Assembly: GCF_021497505.1 (NCBI RefSeq)
Contig: NZ_CP069349.1
Location: 521,861-585,860, forward strand
Origin: Turicibacter sp. TJ11
Lineage (GTDB): Bacteria; Bacillota_I; Bacilli_A; MOL361; Turicibacteraceae
DNA: 64,000 nucleotides
Reading direction: 5' to 3'
Below are positions 16,916 to 24,126 of this stretch, piece by piece. Both the position numbers and the translations under genes were made by a program. Position 1 is the stretch's first letter; each line of letters starts with the position of its first letter. The notes under the pieces were generated by a model. It was not told the DNA's origin. It worked only from the letters and a program-made list of their open reading frames with translations, and ran no database searches.

Positions 16916-17710
16916 ATGAAAGTATTAACTTTAAACTGTCATGCGTGGCAAGAAGAAAATCAGATGGAAAAGATAAAACATTTAGCACAAGTCATTAAAG
17001 AAAAACAATACGATGTGATTGCTTTACAAGAAGTAATGCAATTAATCGACGAAACGACAGAAGAGAAAGTGAAACAAGATAATTACGCGGTTGTTTTATT
17101 GAGTGAATTAATGAAGTTGGGTGTTTATGACTATCAATTTATTTGGGATCTTGCTCATATTGGATTCGATGTTTATGAAGAAGGATTAGCTATTTTAACA
17201 AAAGGTGAGATTAAAAGTGCGAAGTCTTTTTTAGTCACAAAAAGTCAAGATATTCAACATTTCCGAACTCGTCGTATTGTTGGGTTAGAAATTATGCATG
17301 AAAATCAGCCAATCACGTTTTATTCTTGTCACTTAGGCTGGTATCACGATGAAGAGGAACCATTTAAAGGCCAAGTCGATGAATTAGTGGCTCACTTAGA
17401 TTCCGATCAGCTTAATATTATTATGGGAGACTTTAATAATGATGCAAATGTACGTGGAGAAGGGTATGACTACATATTAAGTAAAGGCTTAATTGATACG
17501 TACACATTAGCAAAAACAAAAGATGAGGGGTCAACGGTTGTAGGAAAGATTGATGGATGGTCTGAAAATAAAAGAGATTTACGAATTGATCTTGTTTTAA
17601 CGAATCAACCTGTGACTGTTAAATCATCAAATGTTATTTTCAATGGCAAAAATAAAGACATTGTATCTGATCATTATGGAGTTGAAGTAGAATTTGATCT
17701 GCATTCATAA
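16916..17710 (+). CDS. Endonuclease/exonuclease/phosphatase (EEP) family hydrolase
   Basis: 264-residue EEP-superfamily metal-dependent hydrolase, the DNase I-like fold. Motifs: VLTLNCHAWQEEN, DVIALQEVMQ (catalytic Glu), YSCHLGWYHD, IIMGDFNND and the terminal DIVSDHYGVEVEF (Asp-His pair). No signal peptide. Only 9 bases separate it from the PTS gene, so it is the third cistron of the sugar operon. A phosphodiesterase or sugar-phosphate phosphatase role is more plausible in that context than a nuclease, but this is inference. Confidence 0.85.
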   Translation: MKVLTLNCHAWQEENQMEKIKHLAQVIKEKQYDVIALQEVMQLIDETTEEKVKQDNYAVVLLSELMKLGVYDYQFIWDLAHIGFDVYEEGLAILTKGEIKSAKSFLVTKSQDIQHFRTRRIVGLEIMHENQPITFYSCHLGWYHDEEEPFKGQVDELVAHLDSDQLNIIMGDFNNDANVRGEGYDYILSKGLIDTYTLAKTKDEGSTVVGKIDGWSENKRDLRIDLVLTNQPVTVKSSNVIFNGKNKDIVSDHYGVEVEFDLHS

Positions 17711-17746
17711 GAAAAGTCCCGCTACAACTGTTTGTAGCTGTCAGAT

Positions 17747-17784
17747 AAAAGAGGGGAATCTCATTTTGAGATTCCCCTCTTTTA
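17747..17784. terminator. Bidirectional terminator between EEP and HNH genes
   Basis: Perfect 17-bp stem AAAAGAGGGGAATCTCA / TGAGATTCCCCTCTTTT with loop TTT, between two convergent genes. Confidence 0.94.
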
Positions 17785-17785
17785 A

Positions 17786-18442
17786 TTATTCATTTGTTTC
17801 AGACGTTTCTAGTGCTTTGACTTCAAGATTTTGACGACGATTATCTAGTGGATTTTTATTGATGTGATGAACACGGAATCCTGGTTCACACTTTGTCAGA
17901 TAGGTATCTAAATAAACACGTCCGGATTCTGTATGAGCAATTGCATAAGGTTGACCATTTGTTTTTTTCTGACAAACCCATGTATATTCGTCAGTCACTA
18001 CTCGATCAAGATCCTCAGCAGAAATTAAAGCTTTATTAACTAAATTACCGTAACGATCTTTTAAGTGAATCGCAATGACATCATTTTCTAAAATATCATA
18101 GTCGTTTTTTTGACGACGATTATAGATTTCTAAGTTTTGTTTACGGTTATCCATTAAATCACCATTAAGATGGCGGATCGGTGCATTTGGACTTGTCCCT
18201 AATACAGTAGATTGAAGGGTTGGCCTAATATAACGTTTTTTCCCATTTTTAATCACTTCAATCGTTGTTTGAACAATGTATGTATTAAATTCTTTGCTCC
18301 ATTGTGCCACCCATGTGTCGATGGCTTGCACTTTATCAAGATCTTCTAAATCAAATAAAGCTGTAAATTCTTTTCCTTTTTTATTATAAACTTTTAATTT
18401 TACTGTTTCATTTTCCATTTCATAGTGATGAGATTGTGTCAT
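17786..18442 (-). CDS. Tandemly duplicated HNH (AP2/HNH homing-type) protein
   Basis: 218-residue protein made of two similar modules. Each has an N-terminal part containing AEDLDRV or LEDLDKV followed by a conserved Trp, then an HNH_3-like motif. Module 1 (residues 1-112) carries PIRHLNGDLMDNRKQNLEIY (His91, Asn93, Asn99, Asn103). Module 2 (113-218) carries RVHHINKNPLDNRRQNLEVK (His192/193, Asn195, Asn201, Asn205). Such modules occur in phage and homing endonucleases, but this gene is free-standing with no intron or phage genes around. The ATG at 18442 has SD GAGGTG about 9 bases away, so the 24-residue in-frame extension is rejected. Module 1 lacks one His of the first pair (RHLN against HHIN) and may be non-catalytic. 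Confidence 0.8.
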   Translation of the reverse strand: MTQSHHYEMENETVKLKVYNKKGKEFTALFDLEDLDKVQAIDTWVAQWSKEFNTYIVQTTIEVIKNGKKRYIRPTLQSTVLGTSPNAPIRHLNGDLMDNRKQNLEIYNRRQKNDYDILENDVIAIHLKDRYGNLVNKALISAEDLDRVVTDEYTWVCQKKTNGQPYAIAHTESGRVYLDTYLTKCEPGFRVHHINKNPLDNRRQNLEVKALETSETNE

Positions 18443-18637
18443 CAGAACGATCACCTCGTTAGATTTATTAGTTTTAACTATTAAATCATTATAACAAAAG
18501 ATATGACAAAACACTACTTATTTTTTAAGTGATGGAAATAAAACTAAAACTGGGATAAAAGCATATGCAAATAAGATGGCTTTGAATAAAGTATAGTGTA
18601 GTTGAAAAATTAACATACTCAAAGGAGCTAAAAAAAC

Positions 18638-19189
18638 ATGTGTAATAGAAACTGTAATAATACAAATACTACTAATTTTGATTCAAATTCAATCTATAAT
18701 TTTGGAACTGATGAAGATTACGGATGTGGAAGAAGACGTGGACGTTGTGGAAGTAGTGACAATCAACCTATCGTAACGAGTGGGGATGTCCTTGCCACAG
18801 GTAATGTTTTCGCCACAGGTAATGTTTATCGTGTGGGTCAAACAACTACGTCGGCAACAGGTAATCAATCAACATCTAGTACAAATGGAACAGGCACTTC
18901 ATCATGCAATCAAACATGTTCATCATGTAATACAGGTGGATGTTGCTGTCGAGGCGCTTATCGCCAAGGGTTCCAACAAGGATGTCAACAAGGGTATCGC
19001 CAAGGGGTTCAACAAGGAACTCAACAAGGATATAAACAAGGATTCCAAAAAGGTTGCCAACAAGGTTATCAACAAGGATATCGTCAAGGATATATTAATG
19101 GTCGATGCAGTGCAAGTAACAATGGTTGTTGTTCCCAAAACAATGGCGGATGTTCAACTACAGCTGATGATGAATTCTTTTTATTCTAA
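18638..19189 (+). CDS. Cys-rich protein with tandem X-[RQK]-[QK]-Gly repeats
   Basis: 183-residue protein of no recognised family. The N-terminus is Asn- and Cys-rich (CNRNCNNTN), then a basic GCGRRRGRCG patch, then a short ATGNV repeat (residues ~53-63). A Ser/Thr/Gly linker follows. Residues 108-155 are twelve consecutive tetrapeptides such as YRQG, FQQG, CQQG, VQQG, TQQG, YKQG, ending YING. The tail is Cys/Asn/Gly-rich and closes DDEFFLF. There are 16 cysteines. No signal peptide or membrane helix. The composition recalls spore-coat or exosporium structural proteins, but nothing proves it. SD AAAGGAGC 9 bases before the ATG and a strong terminator show a real unit. Confidence 0.8.
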   Translation: MCNRNCNNTNTTNFDSNSIYNFGTDEDYGCGRRRGRCGSSDNQPIVTSGDVLATGNVFATGNVYRVGQTTTSATGNQSTSSTNGTGTSSCNQTCSSCNTGGCCCRGAYRQGFQQGCQQGYRQGVQQGTQQGYKQGFQKGCQQGYQQGYRQGYINGRCSASNNGCCSQNNGGCSTTADDEFFLF

Positions 19190-19210
19190 ATAATCTCGTC
19201 GGTTAACGGG

Positions 19211-19251
19211 AGCTCTCTCTATTTGATTAAGTCAATAGAGAGAGCTTTTTA
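19211..19251 (+). terminator. Terminator of Cys-rich repeat gene
   Basis: Arms AGCTCTCTCTATT and AATAGAGAGAGCT flank a 10-base loop; TTTTTA follows. Confidence 0.9.
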
Positions 19252-19316
19252 TTGATCAGAATGCATCAAGTCGTTTAAAGATTGGAAGTGACCATGCTTT
19301 AGTTTATCAGATAATA

Positions 19317-19348
19317 AAAAAGATGTAGAATGGCTCTACATCTTTTTG
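19317..19348. terminator. Terminator of the lipoprotein gene (minus strand)
   Basis: AAAAAGATGTAGA / TCTACATCTTTTT stem with a 5-base loop, 7 bases beyond the stop of the minus-strand lipoprotein. Confidence 0.88.
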
Positions 19349-19354
19349 GTTGAA

Positions 19355-20200
19355 TTATTTATTTTCTAATGCTTGTTCGATTAATGGTAAGTATGAACCA
19401 ACTTTGATTGATACACCAGTTACAGCATCAGTGTGTCCATCTTCATCAGTTAATGTTACTTTTCCTAAATCGAAGTTGTTAGCTACGATGAAGTCTTCTA
19501 ATAAATCCATTTGCTCATGCCAAGCTAATTCTCCACCCATGTCATATGTTCCAGCTTCAGAAGCTTCACGTTTTGAAGTTCCATCTTCTTGGATAACATC
19601 GATGTTTAAGTTAACAGGTGTTCCGTTAGAGTAAACGATTTCGATAACGTTACCATCAGTTGTTGTTTCTTTTACTCCTGAGAATTCAAAGTTAGTTTCT
19701 CCAGCAGCTACTTTATCCATTAATTCTTGTACTAATTGTACGTAAGAACCAACTTTCATTGATACACCTGTTAATGTATCAGTGTGTCCGTCTTCATCAG
19801 TAAGGTTGATTTTTGTTGTATCGAAGTTATTTTCTGTTAAGAATGTTTCTACTGCTTCGATTTGTGCATCCCATTGTAATGCACCTTCTGCTTGGCTCAT
19901 TACGTATTCACCGTTAGCAGCCATTTCTTTTTTAGATGTTTTTCCATCAACTAAAACATCGATATTTACTCCAGTAGGTTTTCCATTTTCAAATTCCATT
20001 GAGATTGCAACAACATCTGTTGACTCTCCAGTTGGATCAACTAATGTTTCATAAGTTAAAGCTCCTGTATATCCTTCACCATTTTGAGCTTCTGTTGATT
20101 GATTTGTTTGTGGCTCTTCAGTTTTTGGAGCTCCGTTTGAACACGCACCTAAGAATAATACTGCTGATGCTAATGCAATTAAAAGTTTACCTTTTAACAT
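19355..20200 (-). CDS. Lipoprotein with two FMN-binding-like repeats
   Basis: 281-residue lipoprotein. The signal peptide KGKLLIALASAVLFLGAC gives lipid-anchor Cys20, followed by a Thr/Gln/Glu linker. Two homologous repeats follow (residues ~47-162 and ~174-279), each ending with the same block: LTDEDGHTDxxTGVSxKVGSY. This block resembles the FMN_bind SGAT-type region of PplA-like extracellular electron-transfer lipoproteins, where a Ser/Thr is covalently flavinylated. Here the motif is TGVS in both copies, so flavin attachment is uncertain. The ATG at 20200 follows a TAGGGGG SD; the in-frame extension to 20242 has none. No ApbE gene is in the window. Confidence 0.75.
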   Translation of the reverse strand: MLKGKLLIALASAVLFLGACSNGAPKTEEPQTNQSTEAQNGEGYTGALTYETLVDPTGESTDVVAISMEFENGKPTGVNIDVLVDGKTSKKEMAANGEYVMSQAEGALQWDAQIEAVETFLTENNFDTTKINLTDEDGHTDTLTGVSMKVGSYVQLVQELMDKVAAGETNFEFSGVKETTTDGNVIEIVYSNGTPVNLNIDVIQEDGTSKREASEAGTYDMGGELAWHEQMDLLEDFIVANNFDLGKVTLTDEDGHTDAVTGVSIKVGSYLPLIEQALENK

Positions 20201-20606
20201 ATGTTTGTACCCCCTACGGTTAAATTTGTATCTAAAAGACAAGCAATATTTTAACAGTAAACGGTTAAAAATGTAAGTCCTTTTTGTGTTTTTTTTAACA
20301 AAGATAAACGAAAAAAATAAAAAAATGTCAAATAATTAGCAAAAAATGTAATAAATTAAGTATTCTAACGAAAAAAATACAGATTTCATGTATAAAATGT
20401 GAAAAAAAGAATAAAGTTCAAAAGGGTTAAAAATAGCCTAAGTTGATAGGCCAACCAAATGAGCGAAAAATACTCACCACTTTCTTAAAGGGGTTTAAGA
20501 TTGTTTGAATTTATATTTTAATTTGGTAAGGTCGTTTGCTTCGTGATGATCAAGATTAAGGGACGTTCTAAATTAAAAAATGATAACAATCCATTAGTGA
20601 ATAAGG

Positions 20607-20620
20607 TGGAATCGGTTACA
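20607..20620. promoter_or_regulatory. cre site of second alpha-glucosidase
   Basis: TGGAATCGGTTACA matches every fixed position of the cre core TGNAANCGNWNNCA. It is 12 bases upstream of the probable -35, indicating CcpA control. Confidence 0.6.
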
Positions 20621-20631
20621 GGCAGGAAAGG

Positions 20632-20661
20632 TTAGAACAGGCATGAGGGCTATGATAAAAT
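20632..20661 (+). promoter_or_regulatory. Promoter candidate of second alpha-glucosidase
   Basis: TTAGAA and an extended -10 TGA-TAAAAT are spaced 18 bases apart. The -35 is weak. Confidence 0.4.
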
Positions 20662-20700
20662 AAGGTTAGATTAAGTGTTGATCATGAGGGGATGAATAAC

Positions 20701-22410
20701 ATGGGTACAATGGAACGTAAATGGTGGAAAGAAGGAGTCGCATATCAGATTTATCCAAAAAGCTTTTGCGACAGTAATGGGGATGGAATTGGGGATTTAA
20801 GAGGGATTATTAGTAAGTTAGATTATCTCGCTCATTTAGGGGTTAATATTCTTTGGTTATGTCCAGTTTATCAGTCACCAATGGATGACAATGGATACGA
20901 TGTTTCAGATTACTATCAAATCGCGACTGAATTTGGGACGATTGAAGAGTTTAAAGAATTATTAACTGAAGCGAAAAAACGAGGCATGAAGATTATTATG
21001 GATCTTGTTTTAAATCATACTAGTGATGAGCATCCATGGTTTGTTGAAGCGCGTCAGTCGTTAGATAATCCGTATCGTGATTATTACATTTGGCAAAAAG
21101 GAAAGTCAGATGCCTTTGGAAATGAAGTGGAACCAACGAATTGGGCCTCCTTCTTTACGCCATCATGTTGGGAAAAAGACGAACAAACAGATGAATATTA
21201 CATGCATATTTTTTCAAAGAAAATGCCTGATTTAAACTGGTCTAATGAAAACATGCGTGCTGATTTATTTAAAATGGTTATGTGGTGGTTAGAACTTGGA
21301 ATCGATGGATTTAGAGTGGATGCGGTGGCTCACTTGGATCGTGACTTTACGTTTACAGACTCAACGATGAATAGTGCAGGAAAATATAAAGAAGATTGGT
21401 CAAAGTTTTCAAATCTTCCAAATGTTCATACTTACTTAAAAGAATTAAATGAAAAAGTTCTTTCGAAATACGATATTTTCACCGTTGGAGAAGTGGGAGG
21501 CGATGCTGGGATTGAGGATGCCTTAAAGTATGCTGCTAAAGACTCAAAAGAGTTGGATATGGTATTTACGTTTGATCATTGTTGGCTCAATAATGGCTTT
21601 AATGCATTAGATGAAACGTGGAGTAATCGAACAAATTTAATCCAGTTAAAACAAGTATTTAAAAAATGGCAATCAGGTCTTTATCATCAAGCATGGAATC
21701 CATTATACTGGTTAAATCATGATCATCCACGCGTGATGTCACAGTATGGGGAGCCCACGCATTATCATAAAGAATCTGGAAAAATGTTAGCGACCTCTTT
21801 GTTACTGATGTGGGGAACACCGTTTATTTATAACGGAGAAGAAATTGGAATGACAAATGCCAATTATAATGAACTAGAAGATTACCGCGATGTGTCAACG
21901 CTTGAAAAGATTAAACGTTTAAAAGAAGAAAATTATCCAGAAGAGTTGATTAAACGTTATATTAATGTCACTTCACGAGATAATGCCAGAACACCAATGC
22001 AGTGGAGTGATGAAGAAAACGCTGGGTTCACAACGGGGACGCCATGGATTAAAGTGAATGAAAATTACAAGTGGATTAATGTAAAAAATCAAATGGACGA
22101 TTCAGATTCTTTATTTAATCATTATCGTCAGTTAATTGAATTAAGACGTTTTAGCTCGTATAAAGATGTGATTGTTTATGGTGATTACACACTTTTAAAT
22201 GAACACCATCCAAATGTGTATGCTTACCTAAGAACATATGAAGATAAAAAGTTATTAATTGTGTCGAATTTCTTTGAACAACCAGCCATTATTTGTTTAA
22301 CGAAATGGAACGTGAAAAAGGTGGTTCTATCAAATTATAACGACTCATCAACTCAACTAGGATGCTTAAATTTACGTCCATATGAATCGATTGTTTTTGA
22401 GGTTGAATAA
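20701..22410 (+). CDS. GH13 alpha-glucosidase (second copy)
   Basis: 569-residue GH13 glucosidase paralogous to the gene at 13555. Motifs: WWKEGVAYQIYPKSF, DLVLNHTSDEHPWF, GFRVDAVAH (nucleophile Asp207), TVGEVGG (acid/base Glu264) and LNHDHPRV (Asp341). Ala follows the nucleophile, again suggesting alpha-1,4 preference. The ATG at 20701 is 9 bases from SD GAGGGG; the ATG at 20692 abuts the SD and is rejected. It stands alone, without transport genes, but has a perfect cre core upstream, so it is likely co-controlled with the PTS operon. Trehalose-6-phosphate hydrolase is an alternative within the family, less likely without a treP gene. Confidence 0.9.
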   Translation: MGTMERKWWKEGVAYQIYPKSFCDSNGDGIGDLRGIISKLDYLAHLGVNILWLCPVYQSPMDDNGYDVSDYYQIATEFGTIEEFKELLTEAKKRGMKIIMDLVLNHTSDEHPWFVEARQSLDNPYRDYYIWQKGKSDAFGNEVEPTNWASFFTPSCWEKDEQTDEYYMHIFSKKMPDLNWSNENMRADLFKMVMWWLELGIDGFRVDAVAHLDRDFTFTDSTMNSAGKYKEDWSKFSNLPNVHTYLKELNEKVLSKYDIFTVGEVGGDAGIEDALKYAAKDSKELDMVFTFDHCWLNNGFNALDETWSNRTNLIQLKQVFKKWQSGLYHQAWNPLYWLNHDHPRVMSQYGEPTHYHKESGKMLATSLLLMWGTPFIYNGEEIGMTNANYNELEDYRDVSTLEKIKRLKEENYPEELIKRYINVTSRDNARTPMQWSDEENAGFTTGTPWIKVNENYKWINVKNQMDDSDSLFNHYRQLIELRRFSSYKDVIVYGDYTLLNEHHPNVYAYLRTYEDKKLLIVSNFFEQPAIICLTKWNVKKVVLSNYNDSSTQLGCLNLRPYESIVFEVE

Positions 22411-22515
22411 TTAAAAGAAGTGCTAAATAGAAATTTTAGATGGAAGTTGTCATTCATCATGAGATAAAGTCACACTAGTATGATATAATAAGAAAAAAAC
22501 ATAGGTGGACTTAAA

Positions 22516-22767
22516 ATGAGAGAAGCTATAAATCTTATCACATTAGTTGGTTTCTTTTTTCTTGTTTTATATCATGATCGCCGACAACCCCAACCATATT
22601 TAAAGTTTGTTTTAATCGGACTGGTAGCTGTTGGTGTGACAAAAGGTGTTTTACCGTTGATTAAGCAGGATGTTATCCGTTATTTGTTAGTGAGTTTGAC
22701 CTTGCTCATTGGATGGATCAGTTACGTTTGGTTAGAAAAAAAGACAAGACAACATAAAAACTCGTAG
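22516..22767 (+). CDS. Small membrane protein, 83 aa
   Basis: Unrecognised protein with three hydrophobic segments (LITLVGFFFLVLY, FVLIGLVAVGV, YLLVSLTLLIGWISYVWL) and a basic tail KKTRQHKNS. The loop after segment 1 (HDRRQPQPY) is polar and basic. SD AGGTGG precedes the ATG. The last seven codons lie in the left arm of a long terminator hairpin. No function can be proposed. Confidence 0.7.
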   Translation: MREAINLITLVGFFFLVLYHDRRQPQPYLKFVLIGLVAVGVTKGVLPLIKQDVIRYLLVSLTLLIGWISYVWLEKKTRQHKNS

Positions 22768-22797
22768 AATAATAGTTCTACGAGTTTTTATGTTGTC
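22748..22797 (+). terminator. 22-bp perfect inverted repeat terminator overlapping CDS end
   Basis: The arm 22748-22769 is exactly complementary to 22776-22797 around a 6-base loop. The stop codon of the 83-aa gene lies inside the left arm. The stem is longer than is usual for a terminator, and the T stretch is inside the right arm. Confidence 0.8.
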
Positions 22798-23026
22798 ATG
22801 AAAAAGAAATTTTAAAGCAAGTGTGACAAAGGAAAAGACGCCATGTCAAAATACTCATATACTATCATAAAACGATATTCATTCTGACAACGTTAATTTA
22901 ACTTCATGAATTAGGCAATGGCATATATGCTAATGGATTCTTTGAATAAGATACAAAAGAGCAAGGATTGTAGTTATCTTAAAGTAGGATAAGAACTTAC
23001 GAAATCTCTAATTCGAGGTGAGGAAA

Positions 23027-23239
23027 ATGGTTAATCGAGGCAATGATGGATGGAATAAAGGGATGTTACAAAAACGAGAAACAAAGTCTTCCCAAGCAAC
23101 ACGGAATCACAGAAAAACGCCTCTTCAACAATTTGACGTTGCGGCATTCTTTGAAGAAAATCTATTTGATATCATAGATTTAGAAGAAAATCGTTCAGGC
23201 GTTAAAGAATTTGAAGAGGCAGTTGAGAAAGAAGAATAA
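23027..23239 (+). CDS. Small acidic-tailed protein, candidate antitoxin
   Basis: 70-residue protein with no recognised fold. The first half is basic and polar (GWNKGMLQKRETKSSQATRN). The second half is amphipathic and acidic (FDVAAFFEENLFDIIDLEEN, ending EEAVEKEE). An acidic, partly hydrophobic C-terminus is typical of MazE/PemI antitoxin tails that wrap the toxin. It is 5 bases upstream of a MazF-like gene. The ATG at 23027 has SD GAGGTGAGG; the GTG at 23018 lies inside that SD. The antitoxin role is inferred from position and composition only. Confidence 0.6.
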   Translation: MVNRGNDGWNKGMLQKRETKSSQATRNHRKTPLQQFDVAAFFEENLFDIIDLEENRSGVKEFEEAVEKEE

Positions 23240-23244
23240 ATAGC

Positions 23245-23796
23245 ATGGATTTACCTCGACTTGTTCAAAGTAAAGATATTCATCGTGGGAAAATCTTCTA
23301 CGTCGCCTTACCGTATACGCAGGGAAGACCGTTTCGGTTTGTTGAAAAAGATGAAACGCACGAAGACTTATACCGCATCATCGAGCGATTAGATGGATTT
23401 GAAGGAAAATCAGAGCCGGAAACAGGAAGGCGTCGGTCAGAAAGTCTTGAAGTTGTAACAGGTATTAAGTTACGCCCATGTATTATTATTCAAAAAGATC
23501 AGTATAATCATAACGATAATTATCCTTTTGTTGTTGTGTTACCGATCGCGACACTCACAAAAGATCATAAGCAACGTCCGATTTTTAAACGTCTGATTGA
23601 ACATAATGATTTGGATCAGTTTTACTACTTAGGAAAAGACTGTTATATTACAGTCAATGATCCGAAACGTGTTTATAAAAATACGTTGTTTTATGTAGAA
23701 GGTCGATTAAAAATTGAGGAATGTGACATTGATATGGATGAACTCATGATGCGTTTTGCTGAGTGTTTAGCTGTTAAAAAAATTCGATCAGAGTAA
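23245..23796 (+). CDS. PemK/MazF-like protein, enlarged
   Basis: 183 residues, longer than the ~110-120 usual for MazF. The fold signature is present: DIHRGKIFYVALPYTQGRPF (strand 1 with RG), KLRPCIIIQK (RP pair, strand 2) and YPFVVVLPIATLTKD (strand 3). A 45-residue insert between strands 1 and 2 (VEKDETHEDLYRIIERLDGF...GRRRSESLEV) replaces the short S1-S2 loop that gates the RNA site. The C-terminus (YVEGRLKIEECDIDMDELMM) resembles the MazF end helix. Likely an endoribonuclease or a derived, non-toxic relative. The RBS is weak and inside the upstream gene, suggesting translational coupling. Confidence 0.7.
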   Translation: MDLPRLVQSKDIHRGKIFYVALPYTQGRPFRFVEKDETHEDLYRIIERLDGFEGKSEPETGRRRSESLEVVTGIKLRPCIIIQKDQYNHNDNYPFVVVLPIATLTKDHKQRPIFKRLIEHNDLDQFYYLGKDCYITVNDPKRVYKNTLFYVEGRLKIEECDIDMDELMMRFAECLAVKKIRSE

Positions 23797-23806
23797 CAAA
23801 AGGATG

Positions 23807-23842
23807 AAAAGGAGGAATCAACTCGATTCCTCCTTTTCTTTT
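23807..23842 (+). terminator. Terminator of MazF-like gene
   Basis: Stem AAAAGGAGGAATC / GATTCCTCCTTTT with a 5-base loop, then CTTTT. Confidence 0.92.
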
Positions 23843-24126
23843 ATGAAGAGCTAGGTTAGGATCCTCGAGATTTTTAAAACGATGAAAGAAAGTTAGAAAT
23901 GAAACATAAGATTGTCATCATTGCTTCCTCGTTCATGAACCTAAAGACTATGGGCTATTATGAAAATGAAGAAAAATGTCAGATAAATGGTCAAAACTAT
24001 TTGTTTTAGTGAAGGATTATGGTAAATTAAAGAGGCTGACTAAAGATTTTGATCGTCAGTAAGAAAACATCCGTTCTTGAAAGTATGGAAGGATAGGTAG
24101 TTAAAAGAGAAGGGCGTAACAAAAGT

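Larger units (their letters stand above)
20243..20700. other. Divergent intergenic region, lipoprotein / second glucosidase
   Basis: Very AT-rich. No gene seen. It must hold the lipoprotein promoter (minus strand) near 20220-20300 and carries the glucosidase cre site at 20607 and promoter at 20632. Confidence 0.5.

Noticed and set aside
18560-18620. Sigma-G or sigma-K promoter before the Cys-rich gene
   Set aside because: TGAATA and CATACT are 25 bases apart, too far for sigma-G, and the -10 does not fit sigma-K well.
18960-19100. CRISPR-like or satellite repeat
   Set aside because: The regular 12-base periodicity encodes the tetrapeptides of the protein; there are no spacers.
18780-19193. 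137-codon second frame in the Cys-rich repeat gene
   Set aside because: Shadow frame produced by the 12-base repeat; poor SD and less plausible composition (long IAKGFNKEL-type repeat).
19350-20223. Plus-strand frames across the lipoprotein gene
   Set aside because: Antisense shadows without SD; the minus-strand lipoprotein has a lipobox and duplicated domains.
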